In this document: piece by piece, positions 1 to 8,095 of the stretch
Layout of the letters: each line of letters opens with the position of its first letter
Position numbering within the stretch: position 1 is the first letter of the stretch
Assembly: GCA_027858745.1 (NCBI GenBank)
Contig: JAQICB010000018.1
Span: 1 to 39,985, forward strand
Direction: 5' to 3'
DNA from: Bacteroidales bacterium
Lineage (GTDB): Bacteria; Bacteroidota; Bacteroidia; Bacteroidales; UBA1715
DNA length: 39,985 nucleotides
Notes under the pieces: model-generated
Told to the model about the DNA's origin: nothing
Databases searched by the model: none
What the model saw: the letters and a program-made list of their open reading frames with translations, nothing else
Made by a program: the position numbers and the translations under genes

Positions 1-169
1 AAAAAGTATGCTTTGCGTAAAAAACAGTTTTTCTGCGTTAAATTATTTCACAATAGCTCGCTATTATTCAATAATTTGCCTTGATAAACAGCTTTTTATA
101 TCAACCGAGGACAAAGGACGAGCTCAGCGGAGCTAATCCGAACTCGAAAAATTACGTCGAACTCAGGTT
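1..169 (-). repeat. Dispersed repeat element, copy A (cut by window edge)
   Basis: Intergenic repeat, read on the minus strand relative to copies B and C. It starts at the terminal motif AACCTGAGTTCGA (reverse complement at 157-169) and runs to the window edge, so its far end is not seen. It shares with copy C the segment from the terminus to about GATATAAAAAGCTG. It shares with copy B a longer segment that includes an interrupted palindrome at 40-77 (AAATTATT arms around AATAGC/GCTATT). It ends 15 bases downstream of the acyl-CoA dehydrogenase stop codon. No gene is seen in this stretch. The similarity was read by eye; the mobile nature is inferred. Confidence 0.8.
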
Positions 170-184
170 AATAATATATGCAAA

Positions 185-1891
185 TTATGATATTTTATAT
201 TCTCCTAAATCTTTCACTTCAGATTGTTCAATATATTTGAATCGTTGTTGATTTTCTGCATATGCTAATTTCACAAACATTTGAGCCGAAGACTCAAATT
301 CAGCATCACGATCAGCATCGAGAATAAGCAAATAACTCATAATAATATTCCCGGCCATTTCGACTAAACGACGAGCATGAAAATCAATATATTCGTTATT
401 TTTCTCAACAGTTACCAGATCTGTAGCTTTCACATAATCATCAGTCATTTCACGAAGAGAATCTCGTAAATAATCAAAATTCGGAGATATTTTCGTATTT
501 TCATATTCACGAATTTGATTTAAAAACACCCCATTTACGACACCACGAATAGCTGCAACAACCTGTAATTGTGAAGTTCCTTCATAAATTGAAGTAATAC
601 GAGCATCACGATACATACGTTGAATCGGGTAATCTTTCATAAACCCTGATCCGCCATGAACTTGAATAGAATCATACGTAATTGAGTTTGCATATTCACT
701 TGAAATAAGTTTAATAAGCGGTGTGTACACATCAGCTAACCGATTATAATGTTTCGACTCTTTTCGTTCTTCAGGCGTTAAATTTCGTTTTTTCGAAATT
801 ACATCATATGCTTTATACATATCAACGAAACGTGATGTTTCGTACAATAATGCACGCACCGCATCGGTACGAACTTTCATATTTGTAACAAGCTCATACA
901 CAGCAGGGAATTCAATAATTGGTTTTCCAAACTGTTCACGTTCGTGAGCATATTTAAGTGCCTCACGATATGCACCTTCACACAAACCAAGAGACTGAGC
1001 ACCAATTCCAAGACGAGCTCCGTTCATCAAAAACATTACATATTTAATAAGCCCTAATTTTCGAACACCACACAATTCAGCAGGAGCATTTTTAAATACT
1101 AACTCACAAGTTGGAGAACCTTTAATACCCAATTTATTTTCAATACGGCGTACAATAAGAGCTTTATCGTTTCTATCATAAATAAATAATGATAAACCAC
1201 GAGCATCATGTGTTCCTTCTTCTGAACGGGCAAGCACAAGGTTTACATCAGCATCACCGTTTGTAATAAACCGTTTTACCCCATTCAAAAACCATTGTTT
1301 TTTATCGTGGTCATAGGTTGCTTTTAATTGAACCGCCTGAAGGTCAGAACCGGCATCGGGTTCTGTTAAATCCATAGCAGCAGTTTCTCCGGCACAAATA
1401 CGAGTCAAATATTTATCTTTCATATCGTCATCGCCAAATTCAAGAATTGTTTCAGCACAATCTTGCAAGCCAAAAAGATTACAAAAAGCAGCATCAGAAC
1501 GAGCAACAATTTCACCTGCCATAATATAAGGAACGGTAGTAAAATTAAGTCCGCCATACTGACGAGGCAAGGTCATTCCCATAAGCTCTGCTTTACGAAA
1601 AGCAGCCATACCAACCTGCGTACCTTTTGCATACACAACTTCATTATCAACAATTGTTGGACCTTCTTCATCAACAGATTCAGCTAAAGGGTCAAGGATG
1701 TTTGCACTCAAATCGCCAACAATTTCAAGTACTTTATTATAACTATCCATTGCATCTTCAAAATCACGCGGAGCATAATCGAATGATTCATTATCAGCAA
1801 AATTATCTTCTTTAAGCTGAACAATTTTTTTCATCAAAGGATGACGTAAATGAAATGCGAGAGATTTATTATCTGAATAAAAATTTGCCAT
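185..1891 (-). CDS. Acyl-CoA dehydrogenase
   Basis: FAD-dependent acyl-CoA dehydrogenase of 568 residues. It oxidises (or, with a suitable ETF, reduces) an acyl-CoA at C2-C3 and exchanges electrons with ETF in the cytoplasm. The usual order is visible: an N-terminal helical domain, the middle beta-domain signature MDLTEPDAGSDLQ near residues 172-184, and the C-terminal helical domain with IYEGTSQLQ. Glu437 of this motif matches the catalytic base of the medium- and short-chain family. At 568 residues it is longer than the roughly 380-residue core; the extra C-terminal part is typical of the long Bacteroidota form. It is the last gene of etfB-etfA-acd, with 24 bases after etfA. Substrate chain length cannot be read from the sequence. 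Confidence 0.95.
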   Translation of the reverse strand: MANFYSDNKSLAFHLRHPLMKKIVQLKEDNFADNESFDYAPRDFEDAMDSYNKVLEIVGDLSANILDPLAESVDEEGPTIVDNEVVYAKGTQVGMAAFRKAELMGMTLPRQYGGLNFTTVPYIMAGEIVARSDAAFCNLFGLQDCAETILEFGDDDMKDKYLTRICAGETAAMDLTEPDAGSDLQAVQLKATYDHDKKQWFLNGVKRFITNGDADVNLVLARSEEGTHDARGLSLFIYDRNDKALIVRRIENKLGIKGSPTCELVFKNAPAELCGVRKLGLIKYVMFLMNGARLGIGAQSLGLCEGAYREALKYAHEREQFGKPIIEFPAVYELVTNMKVRTDAVRALLYETSRFVDMYKAYDVISKKRNLTPEERKESKHYNRLADVYTPLIKLISSEYANSITYDSIQVHGGSGFMKDYPIQRMYRDARITSIYEGTSQLQVVAAIRGVVNGVFLNQIREYENTKISPNFDYLRDSLREMTDDYVKATDLVTVEKNNEYIDFHARRLVEMAGNIIMSYLLILDADRDAEFESSAQMFVKLAYAENQQRFKYIEQSEVKDLGEYKIS

Positions 1892-1915
1892 AATTATTTC
1901 GTTGTTAGAAGGTTC

Positions 1916-2935
1916 TTACTTAGTATTTAATTTATAATACTTAATCATTTTCGGGATTATGTCATTCAAATCTCCGGTGATAGTATAATCTGCAATAGCA
2001 TTAATTGGTGCATCTTGGTCGTTATTAATTGCTATTACCATAGCAGACTCAGCCATACCTGCGGTATGTTGCACAGCTCCCGAAATACCACATGCAATAT
2101 AAAGTTTCGGACGAACCGTCACGCCTGTTTGTCCAACTTGCCGTTCGTGTTCAACATAACCGGCATCTACTGCAGCACGAGAACCTGCGACTTCGCCACC
2201 TAACACATGTGCCAACTCATATAATAATTTGAAATTATCTTTTGAACCAACACCATATCCACCGGCAACGACAATTGGAGCACCTTTAAGATTGACTTTA
2301 CTTTTCTCTATTTGTCGTTCTATAACTTGAATTACAAAATCCTCCTCTTTCAAAATTGATTTTGCATCAATTTTTTTAACTTTTCCGGAATACGTTGCAT
2401 CAGCAATTTCCTTTTTCATCACCCCCTCACGAACCGTCGCAATTTGGGGGCGCGTGTCAGGATTTATAATAGTAGCAATAATATTTCCGCCAAAAGCAGG
2501 TCTTATTTGATATAACAAATCTTTGTACTCTTTTTTTGTTTTGGGGTCGGTATGGTCACCTATTTCAAGACTGGTACAATCGGCTGTCAAACCGCTTCCG
2601 GTTGTAGAACATACACGGGGAGCCAAATCTCTTCCGAGAGAAGTTGCACCAAAAAGAGCAATCTCAGGTTTTTCTTTTTCAAATAAGTCACATACAATTC
2701 TGTTATGTGGCAAGGTGGTATATGGAGTTAAACGACTGTCATCTGCGATGTGAACGACATCAACACCGTAAGGATACAATTCCTTTTCAATTCCATCAAG
2801 TTTCGAACCTAAACAAATAGCTTCTAACTTTTTATTTAATTGGGTTGCCAGTTTTTTTCCTTTTGTTAATAATTCCAAACTAACATCAGCTATTTCTGTT
2901 CCCTCTAATTCTATATATACAAATACATTATTCAC
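1916..2935 (-). CDS. etfA: Electron transfer flavoprotein subunit alpha
   Basis: Alpha subunit of the heterodimeric ETF (339 residues), which carries FAD in its C-terminal domain and passes electrons between acyl-CoA dehydrogenase and downstream acceptors. The FAD-binding signature is intact: SRAAVDAG at 252-259, VGQTG at 267-271 and GISGAVQH at 283-290. The reading frame begins with GTG (bases 2935-2933 on the minus strand). The nearby ATG is out of frame, so GTG is taken as the start. It lies 27 bases after etfB and 24 bases before the dehydrogenase gene, and all three are probably one transcript. Confidence 0.96.
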   Translation of the reverse strand: MNNVFVYIELEGTEIADVSLELLTKGKKLATQLNKKLEAICLGSKLDGIEKELYPYGVDVVHIADDSRLTPYTTLPHNRIVCDLFEKEKPEIALFGATSLGRDLAPRVCSTTGSGLTADCTSLEIGDHTDPKTKKEYKDLLYQIRPAFGGNIIATIINPDTRPQIATVREGVMKKEIADATYSGKVKKIDAKSILKEEDFVIQVIERQIEKSKVNLKGAPIVVAGGYGVGSKDNFKLLYELAHVLGGEVAGSRAAVDAGYVEHERQVGQTGVTVRPKLYIACGISGAVQHTAGMAESAMVIAINNDQDAPINAIADYTITGDLNDIIPKMIKYYKLNTK

Positions 2936-2962
2936 GATTATTCAATTTTAAATTTATACTGC

Positions 2963-3835
2963 TTATCCTATAATATGATTTGCAATTAATTCCCGCATTA
3001 AAAAATCAATATCTTTTTCTGAGGTATCTAAGTCAACTGTTTCTTTTGCTTTGAACACGACATTTTCGATATTTTTTACTTTTGTTGGAGAACCGAGCAA
3101 ACCGAGAGATTGTGAATCAGGATTGAGATCATCTGCAGTCCATTCAGTAATCTGAAGATACGGACGAGTTTTCATCATGCCTTCATAATCCATTGCAGCT
3201 TCTTGCAATTCAGATACGGTTTTGGCATGTTTATATTTCATGGTTAATTTCGAATTTCTCGAACGACATTCAACAGCAGAACTATGAACGGTTACAAGTG
3301 TTGGCAAAGTTGCTTTTACAACTTCGTACCCTCGTTCTAATCTTCTTTTTACCGTTATATCTTTTGGGGTTACAGATACTATTTCTTCAGCATATGTTAT
3401 TTGTGGAATTCCAACTTTATCGGCAACTTGCGGACCAACTTGAGCAGTATCTCCATCAATTGCCTGACGACCTGACAATAATAAGTCAAATGGCATGAGT
3501 TTTTTTATAGCCAAACTAATGGTATATGATGTTGCGAGAGTATCGGAACCTGCAAATGCTCTATCGGTCAACAAATACCCACCATCTGCTCCTCTATACA
3601 TCGCCTCGCGAATAATTTCAGCAGCACGGGGAGGTCCCATGGTAACAATTTCAACTGTTGTTCCCGGATGTGCATCTTTTATTACTAATGCTTGTTCTAA
3701 AGCATGCAAATCTTCCGGATTAAAAATCGCAGGTAAAGCTGCCCTGTTAACTGTCCCGTCAGACTTCATCGCATCTTGACCAACATTTCGTGTATCAGGA
3801 ACCTGCTTAGCTAATACTATAATTTTCAGACCCAT
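2963..3835 (-). CDS. etfB: Electron transfer flavoprotein subunit beta
   Basis: Beta subunit of ETF, 290 residues from the chosen start MGLKIIVLAKQVPDT. A start nine codons upstream is possible. However, a TATATTTG promoter box lies at 3860-3867 and would overlap that longer start, and MGLKI matches the usual beginning of the family. Residues 122-138 read GRQAIDGDTAQVGPQVA, the adenine-nucleotide/FAD region. The DGDTAQVG form is that of clostridial and Acidaminococcus ETFs, including known electron-bifurcating ones, rather than the mitochondrial DDDCNQTG form. It is the first gene of the etfB-etfA-acd operon. Whether this ETF bifurcates is inference. Confidence 0.95.
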   Translation of the reverse strand: MGLKIIVLAKQVPDTRNVGQDAMKSDGTVNRAALPAIFNPEDLHALEQALVIKDAHPGTTVEIVTMGPPRAAEIIREAMYRGADGGYLLTDRAFAGSDTLATSYTISLAIKKLMPFDLLLSGRQAIDGDTAQVGPQVADKVGIPQITYAEEIVSVTPKDITVKRRLERGYEVVKATLPTLVTVHSSAVECRSRNSKLTMKYKHAKTVSELQEAAMDYEGMMKTRPYLQITEWTADDLNPDSQSLGLLGSPTKVKNIENVVFKAKETVDLDTSEKDIDFLMRELIANHIIG

Positions 3836-3859
3836 TTTTATTATTTTTTGATTAGGTAA

Positions 3860-3867
3860 CAAATATA
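3860..3867 (-). promoter_or_regulatory. -7 promoter box of the etfB operon
   Basis: The minus strand reads TATATTTG, matching the Bacteroidota sigma-70 -7 consensus TAnnTTTG, about 25 bases upstream of the chosen etfB start. A good TTG at -33 is not obvious, so this is a moderate call. Confidence 0.5.
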
Positions 3868-3900
3868 TGAATTTTCAGAAAAAACATCGCATGTATTCAC

Positions 3901-3934
3901 AAAAAAAGCCGACAGATACCTATCGGCTTTTAAT
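3901..3934 (-). terminator. Intrinsic terminator after the secreted hypothetical gene
   Basis: AAAAGCCGA (3904-3912) pairs with TCGGCTTTT (3923-3931). On the minus strand the stem is followed by a seven-T run. It lies between the stop of the 3960-4823 gene and the etfB promoter, so it separates the two minus-strand transcription units. Confidence 0.8.
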
Positions 3935-3959
3935 ATATAAATACGTTACATATACAATT

Positions 3960-4823
3960 TTACATTCGTTTGTTAAAACTAACAGAATTTCTTCGATCAA
4001 TTTCTACAAAAAACCGTTTACTACTTCGTTCCGGGAATTTGTACACAGAAAAACCTTCGGGTGTACGACCGACTTTTTTGCCTCTAAAATGCTGAGCTTC
4101 CATTTCGTGTACTGCTGTAACATAAAAAGACTCTTCTATTTTCGAAACATTCTTCTTCGTTTCTGCATCGGTTGAATACACAATAGAAACACCAAAAGAT
4201 ACCGGTGAGTTTTGTTTTGAATATTCTTCGGTAAACACAAAGGCTTTTTTATTACCTCTTCGTTTGCCTCTATCTTTGAAAACTTTATATGATGCAGAAG
4301 TGTCCATTACAATACCCTGCGAACCAATTAAATAATAATTCCCTTTGGTATACGTACTATTAGGTTCTATCGAAATAATCTGATCCTTATCCCCTGACTC
4401 TTCTTGATTCATCTGACGTTTCCACTCATATTCCATATCTGTTAAAGTAGGCTCAATAGCTTTATATTGCTCATAAACTTTTAATTGCGAATCGGTTAAT
4501 TTATCAAGATATGGGGTCATAGGTATTTTTTCACCTTTAACCATAAACATCGATTGTGTCCAATTTATGTATATTGGCACAGATAATTTATTTTCTATGC
4601 GTAGCATTAATTTACCTTTACTTGACCAAAAAAGAAAACTTACAATAATAGTATCATCTTCATAATAATATTGATCATATTTATTTTCCGGTAAATCGGA
4701 TTCTGACTCAACATCATACACTTGTACTATTCCACGAGGATTGTTGACATCTTGTGCTGAAAGTTTCCCAACACTCATTAAAACAACTACAAAAGACAAA
4801 AGAATAAGAGAAATATTTTTCAT
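3960..4823 (-). CDS. Secreted protein of unknown function
   Basis: I do not recognise this 287-residue protein. The start MKNISLILLSFVVVLMSVG gives a clean signal peptide ending around KLSAQ. An alternative start nine codons upstream would only add charged residues before it. The mature part is soluble, rich in Lys, Glu and Tyr, and has no further membrane span. The C-terminus (SVSFNKRM) is not a T9SS sorting domain, so a periplasmic location is likely. It is a single-gene unit: a promoter lies upstream at 4856-4884 and a terminator downstream at 3901-3934. No catalytic motif is seen. Confidence 0.8.
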   Translation of the reverse strand: MKNISLILLSFVVVLMSVGKLSAQDVNNPRGIVQVYDVESESDLPENKYDQYYYEDDTIIVSFLFWSSKGKLMLRIENKLSVPIYINWTQSMFMVKGEKIPMTPYLDKLTDSQLKVYEQYKAIEPTLTDMEYEWKRQMNQEESGDKDQIISIEPNSTYTKGNYYLIGSQGIVMDTSASYKVFKDRGKRRGNKKAFVFTEEYSKQNSPVSFGVSIVYSTDAETKKNVSKIEESFYVTAVHEMEAQHFRGKKVGRTPEGFSVYKFPERSSKRFFVEIDRRNSVSFNKRM

Positions 4824-4855
4824 ACGACACTGTATTAATTTTTTATACAATTATA

Positions 4856-4884
4856 CAAATATAAATAAATTATTGAAAAATCAA
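4856..4884 (-). promoter_or_regulatory. Bacteroidota-type promoter of the secreted hypothetical gene
   Basis: On the minus strand TTG (4882-4884) is followed after 18 bases by TATATTTG (4856-4863), close to the TTTG-N19..21-TAnnTTTG consensus. The ATG is about 33 bases downstream of the -7 box. Confidence 0.6.
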
Positions 4885-4919
4885 TAACTTTCTTTAAAAT
4901 TATACAATAAGAATAGTAA

Positions 4920-7001
4920 TTAGACTGAATATTTTTGTTGCAGATAAGCATATATTTCTTTTTGTGATCGCACAACTTTCCCTTTTTGCGGTACGCGAAC
5001 ATTTTTTGTTTCTTCCGTAAGATGACTAGCTTTCACATTGTCTGCCAACTGAATATATAAAATATCTAAAATTTCTTTTTTAATGTCTGTATTATAAATT
5101 GGGAAACCACACTCTATTCGATGATATAAATTTCTCCGCATCCAGTCTGCAGAACTCAGGTAAAGTTTTTCTTCCCCTTGTGCATAAAAATAAAAGACCC
5201 GAGCGTGCTCCAAAAAAACATCAACAATACGAATGAGTCTAATATTCTTACTATACGGCTGATTTGGTTTCAAACAACATGCTCCTCGTACAATTACATC
5301 TACGGTAACTCCTGCCAAACTTGCCTCATACAATAAATCAATCATGTATGGGTCTTCGAGTGCGTTCATTTTCAAAATAATATGTGCTTTTGCCTGAGCT
5401 TTTGCTTGGGTAATCTCAAAGCGTATAAACTCTTCAAAACGCTGTACCATATTATTATTAGGAACCAACAAGTGTTTAAACGGATAATGCGAAATTGAGC
5501 GTTCTAAAATTTTAAATAAGCCTTTTAATTCTTCTGTTATCTCATTCTCTCCGGTAAAAAAACCATGATCACAATATAACTCCGCTGTTTTTTCATTAAA
5601 ATTACCCGTGCCCAAAAAAGCTGTTGATTTCACATTTCCTTTTGACGTTAATCGTGTTACCAACGCAACTTTTGCATGAACTTTTAATTTTGGCATACTA
5701 TATATAATTTGTATACCCGCATGTTTCATCTCGTGAGCAAAACGTAAATTATTCTCCTCATCAAAACGAGCTTTTAATTCCACAAAAACAGTTACCTTTT
5801 TCCCGTTTCGTGCAGCAAGAATTAAGGCTTTTACCACAGCAGAATTATCTGCCACACGATACTGAGTCGACTGAATCTCAACAACACTCTCATCATAAGC
5901 CGCTTCGGTCAAAAATTTAATAAAGTATGAGTATGATTGATACGGGAAATGCAATGCCACATCATTTTTTTCTATATAGCGAATCAAAGAGCGGGTTGTT
6001 TGCAAAACCGGATGCATTAAAGGTCTGAACCGTTCGTTTTCTAATTCAGGAGATTTCGGATTCGGAAAAGCAAAAAAATCACGAAAATTATGATGAGTAC
6101 CTGCTTTTACCAAATCCTCAGCTTCAACACCAAAGGTATCTACAACATAATCCAAAATCGCTTGAGGCATAGAATAATCATACTGAAACCGATTGGGTAA
6201 GCCCAACTGTCTGGTTATCGCAATATTCGAAATAATATCAATTAATTCTTCAGACTCATATTCTTCATAATCTAAATCGGCATCGCGAGTCATTTTCACA
6301 CTATACCATGCATCTATTTCGTAACCGGGATACACCTCTTGAACATGCATCATCATAACATCCTCAAGAAACATTATACAATAGTTTCCTTCATCATCAA
6401 CGGGAATTTGCATAAACCGGGATACACCATGATCGGTTGGTAATTTAACCAAACCATACACGGGTTTTTTTACAACAGGATTGTCATATAAGGAATATTT
6501 TGGCTTTCTATACATTTTTAACACAATGTATATTTGACCGGTACGCATAAAAGGTTTAATCCTTTTTTTTTCTAACAAAACAGGTTGTATATGCGGTAAA
6601 ATATGAGCGTCGAATACATTTCGAATAAATTTCTTTTGCAATTCGGTAACGAGACTGTGAATATCTAAAATTCGTATATTATTTCGTTCTAATTCAGGTA
6701 CAATTGTTTTTTGAAAAACATCGATAAACTCATTCTGAAATTTTCCAACTAGCTCGTTTATAACAGAAATAACTGCGGTTGGATTTACCGCTTGTTTTTT
6801 GGGATGATTATGAGGTAATTCCCTAATAAGACGTCGATAATAACTTACCCTCACACGATAAAATTCCTCTAAATTGTTTGAATAAATTGCGAGAAATTTC
6901 ATTCTCTCATACACCGGCAAACTTAAGTCTTTGGCTTCTTCTAAAACACGATAATTAAAATATAACCAACTTATATCTCTATTAATATATTCAAACGTCA
7001 T
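4920..7001 (-). CDS. ppk1: Polyphosphate kinase 1
   Basis: Reversibly transfers the gamma-phosphate of ATP to polyphosphate. At 693 residues it is the usual PPK1 length. The N-domain begins with the family signature NRDISWLYFNYRVLEEA (residues 7-23). Both PLD-like catalytic domains are present: His442 in KLKVHAKVA corresponds to the autophosphorylated histidine of the E. coli enzyme (His435), and His599 in LEHARVF corresponds to the second essential histidine (His592). GTGNFNEKTAELY (465-477) is also conserved. It follows the M23 peptidase gene after only six bases, so the two are probably co-transcribed. Nothing appears broken. Confidence 0.97.
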   Translation of the reverse strand: MTFEYINRDISWLYFNYRVLEEAKDLSLPVYERMKFLAIYSNNLEEFYRVRVSYYRRLIRELPHNHPKKQAVNPTAVISVINELVGKFQNEFIDVFQKTIVPELERNNIRILDIHSLVTELQKKFIRNVFDAHILPHIQPVLLEKKRIKPFMRTGQIYIVLKMYRKPKYSLYDNPVVKKPVYGLVKLPTDHGVSRFMQIPVDDEGNYCIMFLEDVMMMHVQEVYPGYEIDAWYSVKMTRDADLDYEEYESEELIDIISNIAITRQLGLPNRFQYDYSMPQAILDYVVDTFGVEAEDLVKAGTHHNFRDFFAFPNPKSPELENERFRPLMHPVLQTTRSLIRYIEKNDVALHFPYQSYSYFIKFLTEAAYDESVVEIQSTQYRVADNSAVVKALILAARNGKKVTVFVELKARFDEENNLRFAHEMKHAGIQIIYSMPKLKVHAKVALVTRLTSKGNVKSTAFLGTGNFNEKTAELYCDHGFFTGENEITEELKGLFKILERSISHYPFKHLLVPNNNMVQRFEEFIRFEITQAKAQAKAHIILKMNALEDPYMIDLLYEASLAGVTVDVIVRGACCLKPNQPYSKNIRLIRIVDVFLEHARVFYFYAQGEEKLYLSSADWMRRNLYHRIECGFPIYNTDIKKEILDILYIQLADNVKASHLTEETKNVRVPQKGKVVRSQKEIYAYLQQKYSV

Positions 7002-7007
7002 ATTATT

Positions 7008-7976
7008 TTAATCTAGTGTTTGTGTCGGACGTAATGAAATACGAATCATTTCATCGTATTCTTGTGGCGATAAATCATTCAAAAAATAATTTATCGGATT
7101 TATGGGCTGATTATTTTTGCGAATTTCATAATGCAAATGCGGCCCGGTAGAAGTTCCTGTATTTCCAACCAGACCAACAACTTCGCCACGTTTAACTTTT
7201 TGTCCCGGTTTTACCAGAATCATACTCATATGTGCATAAATTGACTCGTATTTGTAACCATGACTTACTGTTACACTTTTTCCGTATCCGCGCACAAAAC
7301 GAGCACGTTTCACAACACCATCACCCGATGCGTAAATTTTTGTCCCCGGAGGCGCCGTCAAATCAATACCGGTATGCATTTTTAATGTTTTGTAAATAGG
7401 GTGTATTCTATATCCGAATCCGGAAGAAAATCGGGTAATATCATTATTTGATAATGGTTGAATACCCGGAATACATCGCAACATATCTTCCTTATTTTTA
7501 GCTAAATTTATGACACTGTCAAAAGATAAGGTTTGCACATACAACATTTTATACAAAACATCTAATCGTTGTGCTGTTTCAACAACAACTTCCATATTCG
7601 GTTTTGATTCTATTTCCGCATACCTGTTTATTCCACCAATTCCGGCTTTTCTTATTTCATCAGGAATCGGGTCTGCTTCAAAAATCACACGATATATATT
7701 ATTATCACGATCTGCAATATCTTCCAGTACATTTTCAATAGTATGTATTTTTGAATTCAAGACTTTATATTGTACACGCAATTCTGAATTCTCATCCATT
7801 AAATCAGTCTCGCGCACCGATGGAAAAAAGAATAACCACGAAAGCATAAACGTAAACCCAAGAACAAAAAATGAAGTGAGGTATATAAAACCCATCCCAA
7901 AAATATGCTTCTTTGAATATTCAATTTTTTCGTATGTGAGCGTTTCGGGATTAAACCTATATTTACTTTTGGCCAT
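7008..7976 (-). CDS. Membrane-anchored M23 (LytM) peptidase
   Basis: 322 residues. A short basic cytoplasmic end is followed by one membrane span (about residues 27-50), a probable coiled-coil or helical linker (about 58-95), and a C-terminal LytM domain. The zinc motif is complete: His201-x3-Asp205 (HTGID) and His280-x-His282 (HLHYE), with His249 in YAHM. It should therefore be an active peptidoglycan endopeptidase in the periplasm rather than a degenerate EnvC-type activator. The architecture is common in Bacteroidota next to alaS. It is divergent from alaS (119 bases between starts) and leads directly into ppk1. Confidence 0.93.
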   Translation of the reverse strand: MAKSKYRFNPETLTYEKIEYSKKHIFGMGFIYLTSFFVLGFTFMLSWLFFFPSVRETDLMDENSELRVQYKVLNSKIHTIENVLEDIADRDNNIYRVIFEADPIPDEIRKAGIGGINRYAEIESKPNMEVVVETAQRLDVLYKMLYVQTLSFDSVINLAKNKEDMLRCIPGIQPLSNNDITRFSSGFGYRIHPIYKTLKMHTGIDLTAPPGTKIYASGDGVVKRARFVRGYGKSVTVSHGYKYESIYAHMSMILVKPGQKVKRGEVVGLVGNTGTSTGPHLHYEIRKNNQPINPINYFLNDLSPQEYDEMIRISLRPTQTLD

Positions 7977-8004
7977 TATTAGTCATCAATTTTGTATGTT
8001 AATC

Positions 8005-8035
8005 GCAAAAGTAATGAAAAAAAATTTACTTTTGC
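8005..8035. promoter_or_regulatory. Divergent promoter region with a perfect 10-bp inverted repeat
   Basis: GCAAAAGTAA (8005-8014) and TTACTTTTGC (8026-8035) are perfect inverted copies separated by 11 bases. Each contains a TACTTTTG box matching the TAnnTTTG -7 consensus: 8006-8013 for the minus-strand peptidase gene and 8027-8034 for alaS. The spacing to each start is plausible (about 30 and 61 bases). Neither side has a convincing TTG at -33, so a shared protein-binding site is an alternative. Confidence 0.55.
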
Positions 8036-8095
8036 ATAAAAAACGTCTGTAAGACTAAGTATTTTTAACATTTTATTAAGAAAACAATTATTTTT

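Noticed and set aside
3836-3862. Upstream start codon for etfB (MLPNQKIIK)
   Set aside because: It would overlap the TATATTTG promoter box, and the downstream MGLKIIVLAKQ is the usual beginning of the family.
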